From Emcibacteraceae bacterium (GTDB taxonomy: Bacteria; Pseudomonadota; Alphaproteobacteria; Sphingomonadales; Emcibacteraceae), in the NCBI GenBank assembly GCA_016763335.1, contig JAESUD010000286.1, positions 1 to 8,079 on the forward strand: a stretch of DNA of 8,079 nucleotides. Direction: 5' to 3'. Each line of letters starts with the position of its first letter. The stretch's first letter is position 1. Positions 1-6,944 of the stretch are shown here, piece after piece. A program made the translations under genes and the position numbers. A model generated the notes under the pieces. The model searched no databases. It saw only the letters and a program-made list of their open reading frames with translations, and was not told the DNA's origin.

Positions 1-1
1 A

Positions 2-310
2 CAGAACGAAAATGTTTACACGTTTCATTATAAAGATCGTTCGATGAAAAAAATAAAAAATGCAGATGATTTTGCATTATTAGAAAGCGCAAAATATTCC
101 TTAAAAAAAGGATTTTCACATTTTGCAATATTAAATACCAGGCATTATGATGCAGCAAAAAAACGTAAGTCTTATACTAAGTTTGGTAGGGTAAGTTCAA
201 AAAGACCTAGGCTAGAAACAGAACTGACTATTGCATGTTTTAATCATGAAACAGGCGAAAATTCCCACAATGCTCAAATGATTAAAGATGAAATAACCGC
301 TAAATATTAA
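2..310 (+). CDS. C-terminal part of a CC0125/CC1285-like (lipo)protein, 5' end outside window
   Basis: The first Met in this frame is at 44, but the frame is open to the left edge and the upstream codons read like protein (QNENVYTFHYKDRS), so Met44 is probably internal and this is the last ~102 codons of a longer gene. The pattern 'YTFHYKDRS...ADDFALLESAKYSLKKGF' followed by 'HFAIL', and a tail with 'ELTIACFN' and a final helix, resembles the C-terminal half of the CC0125/CC1285 family of small alphaproteobacterial lipoproteins. Those proteins have an F/Y-x-F-x-G/D-N/R strand, then an ExxLLxRAAELxLxxGYxxF helix and strand. Their function is not established. The lipobox that would confirm the assignment lies off the window. 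The product is Lys-rich. The gene ends in TAA 19 bases before a strong promoter, so the next gene appears to be transcribed separately. I am fairly sure it is a real gene tail and less sure of the family. Confidence 0.6.
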   Translation, partial: QNENVYTFHYKDRSMKKIKNADDFALLESAKYSLKKGFSHFAILNTRHYDAAKKRKSYTKFGRVSSKRPRLETELTIACFNHETGENSHNAQMIKDEITAKY

Positions 311-328
311 ATAGAAAACGCTCAACTT

Positions 329-357
329 TTGACAGCCTTTCTTATAAGTACTATAAA
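329..357 (+). promoter_or_regulatory. Near-consensus sigma-70 promoter for the thioredoxin gene
   Basis: TTGACA at 329-334 is a perfect -35 hexamer. It is followed after exactly 17 bases by TATAAA at 352-357, one mismatch from the TATAAT consensus. A start of transcription near 364 would leave a 5' leader of only about 15-20 bases before the ATG at 381, just enough for the ribosome binding site. It lies in the only gap between the upstream gene tail and the five-gene plus-strand block, so it probably drives at least the thioredoxin gene and perhaps the whole block. Confidence 0.7.
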
Positions 358-369
358 CGTGTAAATTAT

Positions 370-375
370 AGGGGG
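370..375 (+). promoter_or_regulatory. Ribosome binding site that decides between two adjacent ATGs
   Basis: AGGGGG lies upstream of ATGATG at 378-383. The gap is 2 bases to the first ATG and 5 to the second, so the second ATG (381) is the better-placed start. Confidence 0.55.
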
Positions 376-380
376 TTATG

Positions 381-890
381 ATGCGATTATTGGTTTCTAT
401 TTTAATTTTTATTTTATCCATAAATTTCAGTCATGCGGCAGATGTTGTTCTTGAGGTGGGGCAGACGGTGCCAGTGCGATTAGGGGTTGATATTGATGGT
501 AATAAGGTCTTAAGCACCGATCATTTAGGCAAAGTTCTGGTCATCAGCTTCTGGGCTTCATGGTGTCCGCCGTGTAGAAAAGAATTACCCGTCATTGATA
601 ACCTGCAAAGATTGGCAGGCAAAGATAACCTAACCGTGATTGCAATAAATTTTGGTGAGAAGAAAAGAACTTTCCGCAGGTTTACAAAATTACTTCCTGA
701 TGCAAATTTGACCTTCACCCATGATAACAAGGGAAGAATTGGTAAAAAAGATTTTGGTGTAAAAGGCATTCCTCACATGGTGATCGTTGATCAAAGCGGT
801 AAAATTGCCCATATACATATTGGTTATGGTGATGAAACCGTTGGCAACCTTGCCAATGAAATCAATGCGCTATTTCGAAAGAGCGGGTAA
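381..890 (+). CDS. Secreted TlpA/ResA-type thioredoxin-fold protein
   Basis: This 169-residue protein (counted from the ATG at 381) has an N-terminal signal sequence with a hydrophobic stretch at residues 3-16 and probable signal peptidase I cleavage after SHA (residue 19). It should therefore act in the periplasm. The thioredoxin fold is shown by the strand 'VLVISFWASW' leading into the redox motif CPPC at residues 62-65, then 'RKELP', and by the cis-proline loop 'GIPHMVIVD' with Pro131. CPPC and this layout are typical of TlpA/ResA/CcmG-like thiol-disulfide reductases, which reduce specific periplasmic substrates such as apocytochrome c. No cytochrome maturation gene is next to it, so the substrate is unknown. 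The following acylase has only one cysteine and so needs no disulfide exchange. The gene starts a co-directional block, 73 bases before the acylase, behind a strong promoter. Function class is confident; specific partner is not. Confidence 0.9.
   Translation: MRLLVSILIFILSINFSHAADVVLEVGQTVPVRLGVDIDGNKVLSTDHLGKVLVISFWASWCPPCRKELPVIDNLQRLAGKDNLTVIAINFGEKKRTFRRFTKLLPDANLTFTHDNKGRIGKKDFGVKGIPHMVIVDQSGKIAHIHIGYGDETVGNLANEINALFRKSG
841..856. repeat. Short perfect inverted repeat TTGGCAA-CC-TTGCCAA
   Basis: Two perfect 7-base arms are separated by 2 bases, inside the 3' end of the thioredoxin gene and about 110 bases upstream of the acylase start. It could be an operator-like site for the downstream gene, or chance within the codons for Val-Gly-Asn-Leu-Ala-Asn. 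No T-run follows, so it is not an intrinsic terminator. Confidence 0.3.
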
Positions 891-953
891 AAACATTTAA
901 AACGCACACTTCCATTTTTTGGTCAGCATGATAATATTGTTTGATATATTTAT

Positions 954-960
954 GGGAGAG
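954..960 (+). promoter_or_regulatory. Ribosome binding site fixing the acylase start
   Basis: GGGAGAG ends 3 bases before ATG 964 and 6 bases before ATG 967. It is the only purine-rich site near the start, and both ATGs place the signal peptide at the N-terminus. A longer reading from TTG 919 would put 15 extra residues ahead of the signal peptide and has no such site. Confidence 0.55.
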
Positions 961-963
961 ATA

Positions 964-3381
964 ATGATGGTTCGGACGTTAAGTTTAGTTATAAGTTTAC
1001 TAACATTTTTTGTGGTAACTGTTCAGGCACAAGAAACAGAAATTATAAAGACATCAGGACTTAAAGAGCCCGTTGAAATCATTAAAGATAAATGGGGTGT
1101 ATCGCACATTTATGCTCAGAACCAGTCAGACCTGTTTTTTGCCCAAGGGTATAATGCGGCGCGTGACCGTCTATTTCAGTTTGAAATTTGGCGACGTAAA
1201 GCAACGGGAACATTATCAGAAATTATGGGCGAAAAAGCACTCGATCATGATAAGGGTGCCAGACTTTTAAGGTTTCGCGGCGATATAGAGGCGGAACTGG
1301 CCCATTATCACGCCGACAGTAAAGATATCATCGTTTCATTTGTTGCCGGGGTTAATGCATATATTAAACAAACAGAACAAGACGCGAGCTTGTTACCGTT
1401 TGAATTTGATTTACTCGGCTTTAAGCCGCAATACTGGACACCGGAAATTGTTATTTCACGTCATAATGCCTTGACGGGTGGTATCGGCAATGAAATCATG
1501 CTCTCAAAGGCTATTACGGCGATGGGTAGTGATAAGGTGCGTAAAATGTTGCCCTTTTACCGTGACACATATCTTGAGCCATTTGACGGCATTGATCTTT
1601 CAAAAATTACCGATGATATAATGGCTGGTTACCGGGCATCGCGAAGCCAACCAGTGTTTGATCAATCTGATCTTAAAAACTCTCAGATGGTTGGTTCTGT
1701 TACGCAGAATGTTATGTTTAATGAAAATTTTTGGAATGACCCGATCGAGGGAATAAATAATATAGGTAGTAATAATTGGGTAATATCCGGTTCGCGTACA
1801 AAAAGCGGTAAGCCGATTATGGTCAATGACCCACACCGTACCATTCAAAGCCCGTCATTGCGTTATATGGTGCATTTAAATGCACCGGCGGTTGATGGTA
1901 AACGAGGGTGGAATGTTGTGGGTGGCGGCGAACCGGTGTTACCGGGGGTATCGATTGGTCATAATGAGTTTGGTGCATGGGGATTGACTATTTTCCGCAT
2001 TGATCAGGAAGATTTGTATGTCTATCAAACCAATCCTGAAAACCCGAACCAATATCGCTATAATGGTAAATGGGTTGAAATGCATAATGAACAAACAACG
2101 ATTAAGGTAAGAGGGCAAGATGATGTCATTGTTGAGCTTAAATATTCGCTTCATGGTCCCGTGATTTTTGAAGACGAGCAGAATAACCTGGCATACGGCC
2201 TTAAGGCGGCATGGCTTGATGTCGGCGCGACACCGTATCTTGCAAGTTTACGGATGGACCAAGCAGAAAATTTCGAAGAATTCAGAGAAGCATGCAGTTA
2301 TTCAGGACTTCCTGGTGAAAATATGGTTTGGGCCGATAAGATGGGCAATATCGGTTGGCAATCGGTTGGTCTGTCGCCGGTGCGCTTTGGCTGGGACGGT
2401 AGTTTGCCAATTCCTGGTGATGGAAGTTATGAATGGAACGGCTATGTGCCGATTAAATCAATGCCTAATGTTACTAACCCTGATGTTGGTTGGTACGGAA
2501 CTGCCAATAATCATAATGTTCCAAAAGGCTATCCAAATATTTTTTCTGATTTTTATTCTGACCCCGCGCGTGCCTACCGGTTGGCAGAAGTATTAAACAA
2601 TACAAAGGATCACACCGTAAAAGACAGTATGACATTGCAATATGATACGAAATCAATGAATGCTGAAAAAATTACACCGTATATTTCTGCTATCAATATG
2701 TCATCTGAATATAAAGCAGCACAAAAAATACTGACTAAATGGGATCACCGCCTTGACCGTGATAGCGTTGCTGCATCCATATTTGATATATGGGAGCAAT
2801 CAATGATCAACACGTTATATTCTATGATGGTTCCGTCAGATAAAGCAGGACAGATTTCCAAACCCAGTCGTCATAAATTAACAGAATGGATTATCACGCC
2901 ACCAGAATTTATATTTGGTGATACACCAGAAAAAGCAAGAGATGAACTGATTGCTAATAGTCTAGTTGTGGCCGTTGATTATCTAACCAATAAGTTTGGT
3001 GATGATATGGACAATTGGGCTTATGGCAATATTCACTTTGCTGAGATAATTCACCCGCTTAGCCATTTAATCAGTGAGGATGAGCAGAAGAAAGTCAACA
3101 TTTCACCGCTTCCTAGAGGCGGGGGCGGTAATACATTAAATGCTAATCATGGAAATGGGCGGCAAACTTCAGGGGCAAGTTTTAGAATGATTGTGGATAC
3201 AGCCGATTGGGACAGTGCCGTAGCAACCAATTCACCGGGGCAATCGGCCGATCCAAAAAGTTCGCATTATGCGGATTTATTTGAAAACTGGAACACAGGA
3301 AGCTATTTTCCCATTTATTATTCAAAAGACAAAATTATGGATAATGCAGGGCATATAATTTCATTAGAATCAAATAGTTAA
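964..3381 (+). CDS. Exported penicillin-acylase-family N-terminal-nucleophile amidohydrolase
   Basis: This 805-residue precursor belongs to the penicillin G acylase/AHL acylase/cephalosporin acylase superfamily. These enzymes cleave amide bonds of acylated small molecules after self-processing into alpha and beta chains. Residues 1-22 form a signal peptide (hydrophobic core 6-20, likely cleavage after VQA), so it should be periplasmic. The alpha-chain signature spans 55-105 ('DLFFAQGYNAARDRLFQ', 'WRRKATG', 'IMGEKAL'). The self-cleavage site is Gly268-Ser269 in 'GSNNWVISG', making Ser269 both the cleaving residue and the catalytic N-terminal nucleophile of a 537-residue beta chain. Other family marks are 'VNDPHR' (287-292), 'PGVSIGHNEFGAWG' (327-340), 'NANHGNGRQTSGASFR' (726-741) and 'SPGQSADP' near the C-terminus. 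Chain sizes fit the family. The substrate (beta-lactam side chain, N-acyl homoserine lactone, N-acyl amino acid) cannot be read from sequence. The start is chosen from the ribosome binding site at 954-960. The gene is 30 bases before the methyltransferase. Confidence 0.92.
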   Translation: MMVRTLSLVISLLTFFVVTVQAQETEIIKTSGLKEPVEIIKDKWGVSHIYAQNQSDLFFAQGYNAARDRLFQFEIWRRKATGTLSEIMGEKALDHDKGARLLRFRGDIEAELAHYHADSKDIIVSFVAGVNAYIKQTEQDASLLPFEFDLLGFKPQYWTPEIVISRHNALTGGIGNEIMLSKAITAMGSDKVRKMLPFYRDTYLEPFDGIDLSKITDDIMAGYRASRSQPVFDQSDLKNSQMVGSVTQNVMFNENFWNDPIEGINNIGSNNWVISGSRTKSGKPIMVNDPHRTIQSPSLRYMVHLNAPAVDGKRGWNVVGGGEPVLPGVSIGHNEFGAWGLTIFRIDQEDLYVYQTNPENPNQYRYNGKWVEMHNEQTTIKVRGQDDVIVELKYSLHGPVIFEDEQNNLAYGLKAAWLDVGATPYLASLRMDQAENFEEFREACSYSGLPGENMVWADKMGNIGWQSVGLSPVRFGWDGSLPIPGDGSYEWNGYVPIKSMPNVTNPDVGWYGTANNHNVPKGYPNIFSDFYSDPARAYRLAEVLNNTKDHTVKDSMTLQYDTKSMNAEKITPYISAINMSSEYKAAQKILTKWDHRLDRDSVAASIFDIWEQSMINTLYSMMVPSDKAGQISKPSRHKLTEWIITPPEFIFGDTPEKARDELIANSLVVAVDYLTNKFGDDMDNWAYGNIHFAEIIHPLSHLISEDEQKKVNISPLPRGGGGNTLNANHGNGRQTSGASFRMIVDTADWDSAVATNSPGQSADPKSSHYADLFENWNTGSYFPIYYSKDKIMDNAGHIISLESNS
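1768..1770 (+). other. Codon of the autoprocessing/catalytic serine of the acylase
   Basis: The AGT codon encodes Ser269 in Gly-Ser-Asn-Asn-Trp. In the penicillin acylase family the peptide bond before this Ser is cut autocatalytically and the freed Ser is the nucleophile. The retained motif suggests an active rather than a decayed enzyme. Confidence 0.75.
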
Positions 3382-3411
3382 AGAATTTGCTTAAAGTATT
3401 GAGTTAATAAA

Positions 3412-4035
3412 ATGACAGAAAATGTTAAAAAAATAGAAAAAATTACTTTTGATGATTATAATGGTAAAGCTTCTAAATTTTGGGAAAATACCAAAGATCA
3501 TGATGTGAGCCAGAACTATACGGCATTTTTAGCGCCGTTTGATGGTAAAAAATCACTTGATATACTTGATTTTGGCTGTGGGCCGGGGCGTGATATCTTA
3601 TATTTTAAATCAATAGGACATAACCCTGTCGGGCTCGATGGAGCATCTGAATTTTGCGAGATGGCGCGAAAACTTACGGGGTGCCGGGTGCTTGAACAAT
3701 CATTTAATGACCTTGATCTTGTGGAAAATAGTTTTGACGGGGTTTTTGCCAATGCATCTATGTTTCATGTTCCCCGTAAAAACCTCGCTAAAGTGTTGAA
3801 AGACCTATATAAGGCACTAAGGCCGAATGGAATACTCTTTACATCTAACCCACGTGGTGATGATGATGGATGGCAACGACCGGGGCGTTACGGCAATTTT
3901 ATGCAATACGATCAATCACTTGTGTATCTTGAAGATGCAGGTTTTAAAATAATTGATCATTATTATCGTCCTCCAAATTTGCCCCGTGATCAACAGAACT
4001 GGCTAGCTATGGTAAGTAAGGTTGATAAAAATTAG
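3412..4035 (+). CDS. Class I SAM-dependent methyltransferase
   Basis: This 207-residue cytoplasmic protein has no signal peptide or membrane segment. Its Rossmann-type SAM-binding core shows motif I 'ILDFGCGPGRD' at 51-61, the acidic end of strand 2 in 'VGLDGA' (Asp76, expected to bind the SAM ribose), 'FDGVFANASMFHVP' at 108-121 (motif IV region) and 'LRPNGILFTSNPRGD' at 136-150. The N-terminal 'YNGKASKFWENTKDHDVSQN' and C-terminal 'YYRPPNLPRDQQNWLAMV' belong to a recognisable subfamily of stand-alone proteobacterial methyltransferases (methyltransferase-11/25-like). Substrates in this subfamily are unknown to me. The start at 3412 has only a weak upstream purine site (TTGAG, 3399-3403). Gaps of 30 bases to the acylase and 32 bases to the first kinase suggest cotranscription. 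The fold is certain; the methyl acceptor is unknown. Confidence 0.9.
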   Translation: MTENVKKIEKITFDDYNGKASKFWENTKDHDVSQNYTAFLAPFDGKKSLDILDFGCGPGRDILYFKSIGHNPVGLDGASEFCEMARKLTGCRVLEQSFNDLDLVENSFDGVFANASMFHVPRKNLAKVLKDLYKALRPNGILFTSNPRGDDDGWQRPGRYGNFMQYDQSLVYLEDAGFKIIDHYYRPPNLPRDQQNWLAMVSKVDKN

Positions 4036-4067
4036 TGTAATAATTTGAATTGAAAAATTAAACAAAA

Positions 4068-5510
4068 ATGAATTTTTTTATTGATATAGCAACTTTGACT
4101 AGCATGAGTGGAGTATTTTACACCGTATTGCTTGTTTTGCTTTTTTTATTTTGGCGGCAAAACCCTGATATTGATGCCATATTATGGTGGTGTGGCTTTC
4201 CCTTCTTTCGCATTATTAACAGTTTGATCGCATCAGATACTACTGATTATGTCAGTGATATTTTAATTTATGCGGGGAATTTTTCGATCATTTTATCTGA
4301 TACATTATTAATGATAGGTTGTATTAAATTCACGAAGTTAAGAATTCAATATAAACTTATATACGGTTATTTAGGGTTATTTTTAATTATATGTTTTTAT
4401 CAATTTTATGTTGGGGCGGATTTACCGACACGGGCCCGTTATGTCGTTATATTTGATGTAATACCTATTATAGCATCAATATATGCATTGTCACACCTCA
4501 GTAATGCTGAATATGCTATGGAAAAGTTTTTTACTATTTTCTGGACATCATTTCAGGTTGGCGTTTTTATTTTTTGGATATTAATTGATTTTGAATATTC
4601 AAATATGCGTTACGGACCAAGTATTGTTATCAGTCTGACATTGGTTTACTTAAGTCATATTTTTACCACGTTGGGATTAATTATTCTAACCATAGCCAAG
4701 CGGCGAAATAATTTGATCTTTGAAAGTAAAAAACATAAGAAACTTGAAGAAGAACTGATTATAGCGCTCGAAAAGGCCCAGTTTGCAAACGAAGAAAAAA
4801 ATAAATTTCTTACCAATATGAGCCATGAGCTCAGAACACCCCTTAATGCTATTATTGGTTTTTCGGAAAGCCTGAAATTGCGTTTTTACGGTGAACTCAA
4901 TCAAAAACAAACAGAATATGTTGATAACATTTATGGTGGCGGGGAATTATTGCTCAAGCTTATTACTGATTTACTCAATTTATCAAATATTGAAGAAGGT
5001 AGGGTGGAAATCAAACTGGAGGAAGTTAATCTTCAGCACTTGTTTGCCAAGACCCTTCCTTTGCTTGAGGAAATTGTTGGGCATGATAATGAAAAGTTGA
5101 TTATTAATGATAACATTAAAGGTACAAAAATATCTTTTGCTGTGATACTTGATCAAATCCGCACCAAGCAAATATTAATTAATTTTGTTTCAAATGCGGT
5201 GAAATATAGTGATAAAAATTCAATAGTGATCATTGATATTGATGATGTTAACGATCAGTTTTTCAGGATTAGTGTTTCTGATCAGGGCATGGGTATTGCC
5301 GAGGATCAATATGAAAATATTTTCAAACCCTTTAACCGTGCAGGAAATGATAAATCAAATGTAGAAGGAATAGGGGTAGGACTCTCAATCGCAAAAAACC
5401 TGATAGAAGTCATGAAAGGTAAAATCGGTTTTCGAAGCGAAGTCGGAATAGGGTCAACATTTTGGATCGATATTCCTAAATCAAAACAACGCCAATTACC
5501 AATAAGTTAG
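4068..5510 (+). CDS. Sensor histidine kinase with seven-helix membrane domain (first of a tandem pair)
   Basis: This 480-residue protein has a membrane half with about seven hydrophobic segments (roughly 16-29, 41-55, 64-86, 96-114, 124-142, 152-174, 184-210). A charged, probably coiled-coil linker (211-245) follows. The HisKA domain has the H box 'MSHELRTPLN' (phospho-acceptor His253), and the HATPase_c domain has the N box 'INFVSNAVKY' (Asn376), G1 'DQGMG' (405-409), F box 'IFKPFNRA' and G2 'GIGVGLS' (434-440). All catalytic boxes look intact. There is no PAS, HAMP or receiver domain and no large periplasmic loop, so the signal is probably sensed in or at the membrane. I do not recognise the membrane domain as a named family. 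Start codon ATG 4068 lacks a clear ribosome binding site. The stop overlaps the next gene's ribosome binding site. No response regulator is encoded in the window. The gene looks more AT-rich than the acylase gene. Confidence 0.92.
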   Translation: MNFFIDIATLTSMSGVFYTVLLVLLFLFWRQNPDIDAILWWCGFPFFRIINSLIASDTTDYVSDILIYAGNFSIILSDTLLMIGCIKFTKLRIQYKLIYGYLGLFLIICFYQFYVGADLPTRARYVVIFDVIPIIASIYALSHLSNAEYAMEKFFTIFWTSFQVGVFIFWILIDFEYSNMRYGPSIVISLTLVYLSHIFTTLGLIILTIAKRRNNLIFESKKHKKLEEELIIALEKAQFANEEKNKFLTNMSHELRTPLNAIIGFSESLKLRFYGELNQKQTEYVDNIYGGGELLLKLITDLLNLSNIEEGRVEIKLEEVNLQHLFAKTLPLLEEIVGHDNEKLIINDNIKGTKISFAVILDQIRTKQILINFVSNAVKYSDKNSIVIIDIDDVNDQFFRISVSDQGMGIAEDQYENIFKPFNRAGNDKSNVEGIGVGLSIAKNLIEVMKGKIGFRSEVGIGSTFWIDIPKSKQRQLPIS

Positions 5511-5512
5511 GA
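5509..5512 (+). promoter_or_regulatory. Ribosome binding site overlapping the first kinase's stop codon
   Basis: AGGA begins inside the TAG stop (5508-5510) and sits 4 bases before ATG 5517. The arrangement implies translational coupling of the two kinases and so coordinated production. Confidence 0.5.
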
Positions 5513-5516
5513 TGAA

Positions 5517-6935
5517 ATGGATAATATAGACATAAATACCGTGCAATTTATGAGTACAGCTATCCTGATTGTCCTATCAGTATTAATGTTATTATTGTGG
5601 ATGCAAAATAAAGATCAGTCTGCAAACGGTATTTGGTGTATTTTTTCTGTTCTAATAACAATTGATACAATTCTTTCATGCTTTCCCGAAATTAGAAATA
5701 TGCAATATTTTGTATATCTGTTTAATATAGATGCCAGTTTTGCTTATTTTGCCTTGATGGTGGGATGTTTTAAATTTTCCGGAATTCATATTAATAAAAA
5801 ATGGATGGCGGCCCTTATTATCACTTGTGTATTATTAAATTCAATTGGTGCTTATGTCACGTTTAATGATGTTGTTCGGCGTGTTGTTATCATTTCAATT
5901 AATACTATTAGCCTTTCCTTATCGGCATATGCGATTGCGCATTTGTCTCAACAGAAATTTAAACTTGAAAAAACGTTTCTCCTGAGTTTACTTGCAGGAC
6001 ATATAATTATTCATATGTTTTGGATTTATTTAGATTTCGATATTTCAGGTGCAAACGAGACATTATTCAGTAAAAGTGTAACACCAATGTATCTTATTCT
6101 GATTTTAATTATTTTAGCGTTGTTGCTTTTAACTCTCGGAATGATACGTACTTTACATGAACAGAAAAACATCAAAAGTATCGCTATAAAAAAGGAATTA
6201 TCCGCCGCTGTTCGTGATACCAATGTTGCTAATAAATCAAAATCTATTTTTCTGGCAAATATGAGCCATGAACTCCGTACGCCTCTCAATATTATCCTCG
6301 GTTTTTCAGAAGCCTTACAGATTGAAATGGTCGGGCCTCTTAATGAAAAACAAAAATCCTTTGTTGAAAGTATACAATTTGGTGGCAAACGACTTCTTAA
6401 TCTCATTAATGATTTGTTATATTTAAGTAATGTTGAATCCGGTAAGCTTGACAAAAATTTTGAAAAGGTCAAACCGGATATATTTTTAAAAGAAAACTTT
6501 AAAGGTCTCGAAGAAATTTGTCATAAATATCACAACTCACTTTATTACATTGATGATAGTACTGAATGTCATGATGATTATTATTTGATTATAAACAAAG
6601 TATGGATGAGCCAAATTTTAACGGCTCTCGTTGATAATTCCTCAAAATATGGTGCTCAAAAGGGTAATATCTGGCTAAATGGCTTTATAAACGATGAAAA
6701 ACACATTCGTATCACTATTAAAGATGAAGGCGATGGTATTCAGTCAAGCGAATATAAAAATGTCTTTAAACCTTTTAACCGTGCTGGCGTTGATAATAGA
6801 GCCATCGAAGGCACGGGAACAGGCTTGGCAATCGTCAAGGGACTGGTTGAAGCAATGGACGGCAATATCGGTTTCGATAGCCGTATGGGTGCCGGCACAA
6901 CATTCTGGATTGATTTACCGTTATACCGGGATTGA
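5517..6935 (+). CDS. Sensor histidine kinase, paralogue of the preceding kinase, with altered N-box region
   Basis: This 472-residue protein has the same architecture as its neighbour: about seven membrane segments (roughly 14-28, 39-54, 63-85, 96-115, 122-141, 153-173, 188-210), a linker, HisKA with 'MSHELRTPLN' (His251), and HATPase_c with Asn374, G1 'DEGDG' (403-407), F box 'VFKPFNRA' and G2 'GTGTGLAIV' (432-440). Compared with the first kinase and the usual D-xx-R-xx-Q-xL-x-N pattern leading into the N box, it has Asn360 for Asp, Trp363 for Arg and Ala370 for the first Asn. The metal-binding Asn374 and the G boxes remain, so ATP binding is plausible but may be weakened. Only 6 bases separate it from the first kinase, consistent with tandem duplication and an operon. 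It ends 9 bases from the convergent hydrolase gene. The partner response regulator is not in the window. Confidence 0.92.
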   Translation: MDNIDINTVQFMSTAILIVLSVLMLLLWMQNKDQSANGIWCIFSVLITIDTILSCFPEIRNMQYFVYLFNIDASFAYFALMVGCFKFSGIHINKKWMAALIITCVLLNSIGAYVTFNDVVRRVVIISINTISLSLSAYAIAHLSQQKFKLEKTFLLSLLAGHIIIHMFWIYLDFDISGANETLFSKSVTPMYLILILIILALLLLTLGMIRTLHEQKNIKSIAIKKELSAAVRDTNVANKSKSIFLANMSHELRTPLNIILGFSEALQIEMVGPLNEKQKSFVESIQFGGKRLLNLINDLLYLSNVESGKLDKNFEKVKPDIFLKENFKGLEEICHKYHNSLYYIDDSTECHDDYYLIINKVWMSQILTALVDNSSKYGAQKGNIWLNGFINDEKHIRITIKDEGDGIQSSEYKNVFKPFNRAGVDNRAIEGTGTGLAIVKGLVEAMDGNIGFDSRMGAGTTFWIDLPLYRD

Positions 6936-6944
6936 TATTAAATA

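Noticed and set aside
868..885. CGCT...AGCG hairpin at the end of the thioredoxin gene
   Set aside because: It has an internal mismatch, lies within the coding sequence and lacks a T-run, so it is not convincing as a terminator.
907..948. Possible promoter before the acylase (TTGGTC at 919-924 with TGATAT at 942-947)
   Set aside because: Both hexamers are poor matches in an AT-rich gap, and the strong promoter upstream of the thioredoxin can account for expression.
919..963. Longer acylase reading frame starting at TTG 919
   Set aside because: It has no ribosome binding site and places extra residues before a clear signal peptide that begins at 964/967.
2168..2596. 142-codon plus-strand open frame inside the acylase
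   Set aside because: It overlaps well-conserved acylase sequence in another frame and has no family features.
6026..6472. 148-codon minus-strand open frame inside the second kinase
   Set aside because: It is antisense to a strongly conserved kinase domain and shows no recognisable motif or ribosome binding site, so it is a shadow frame.
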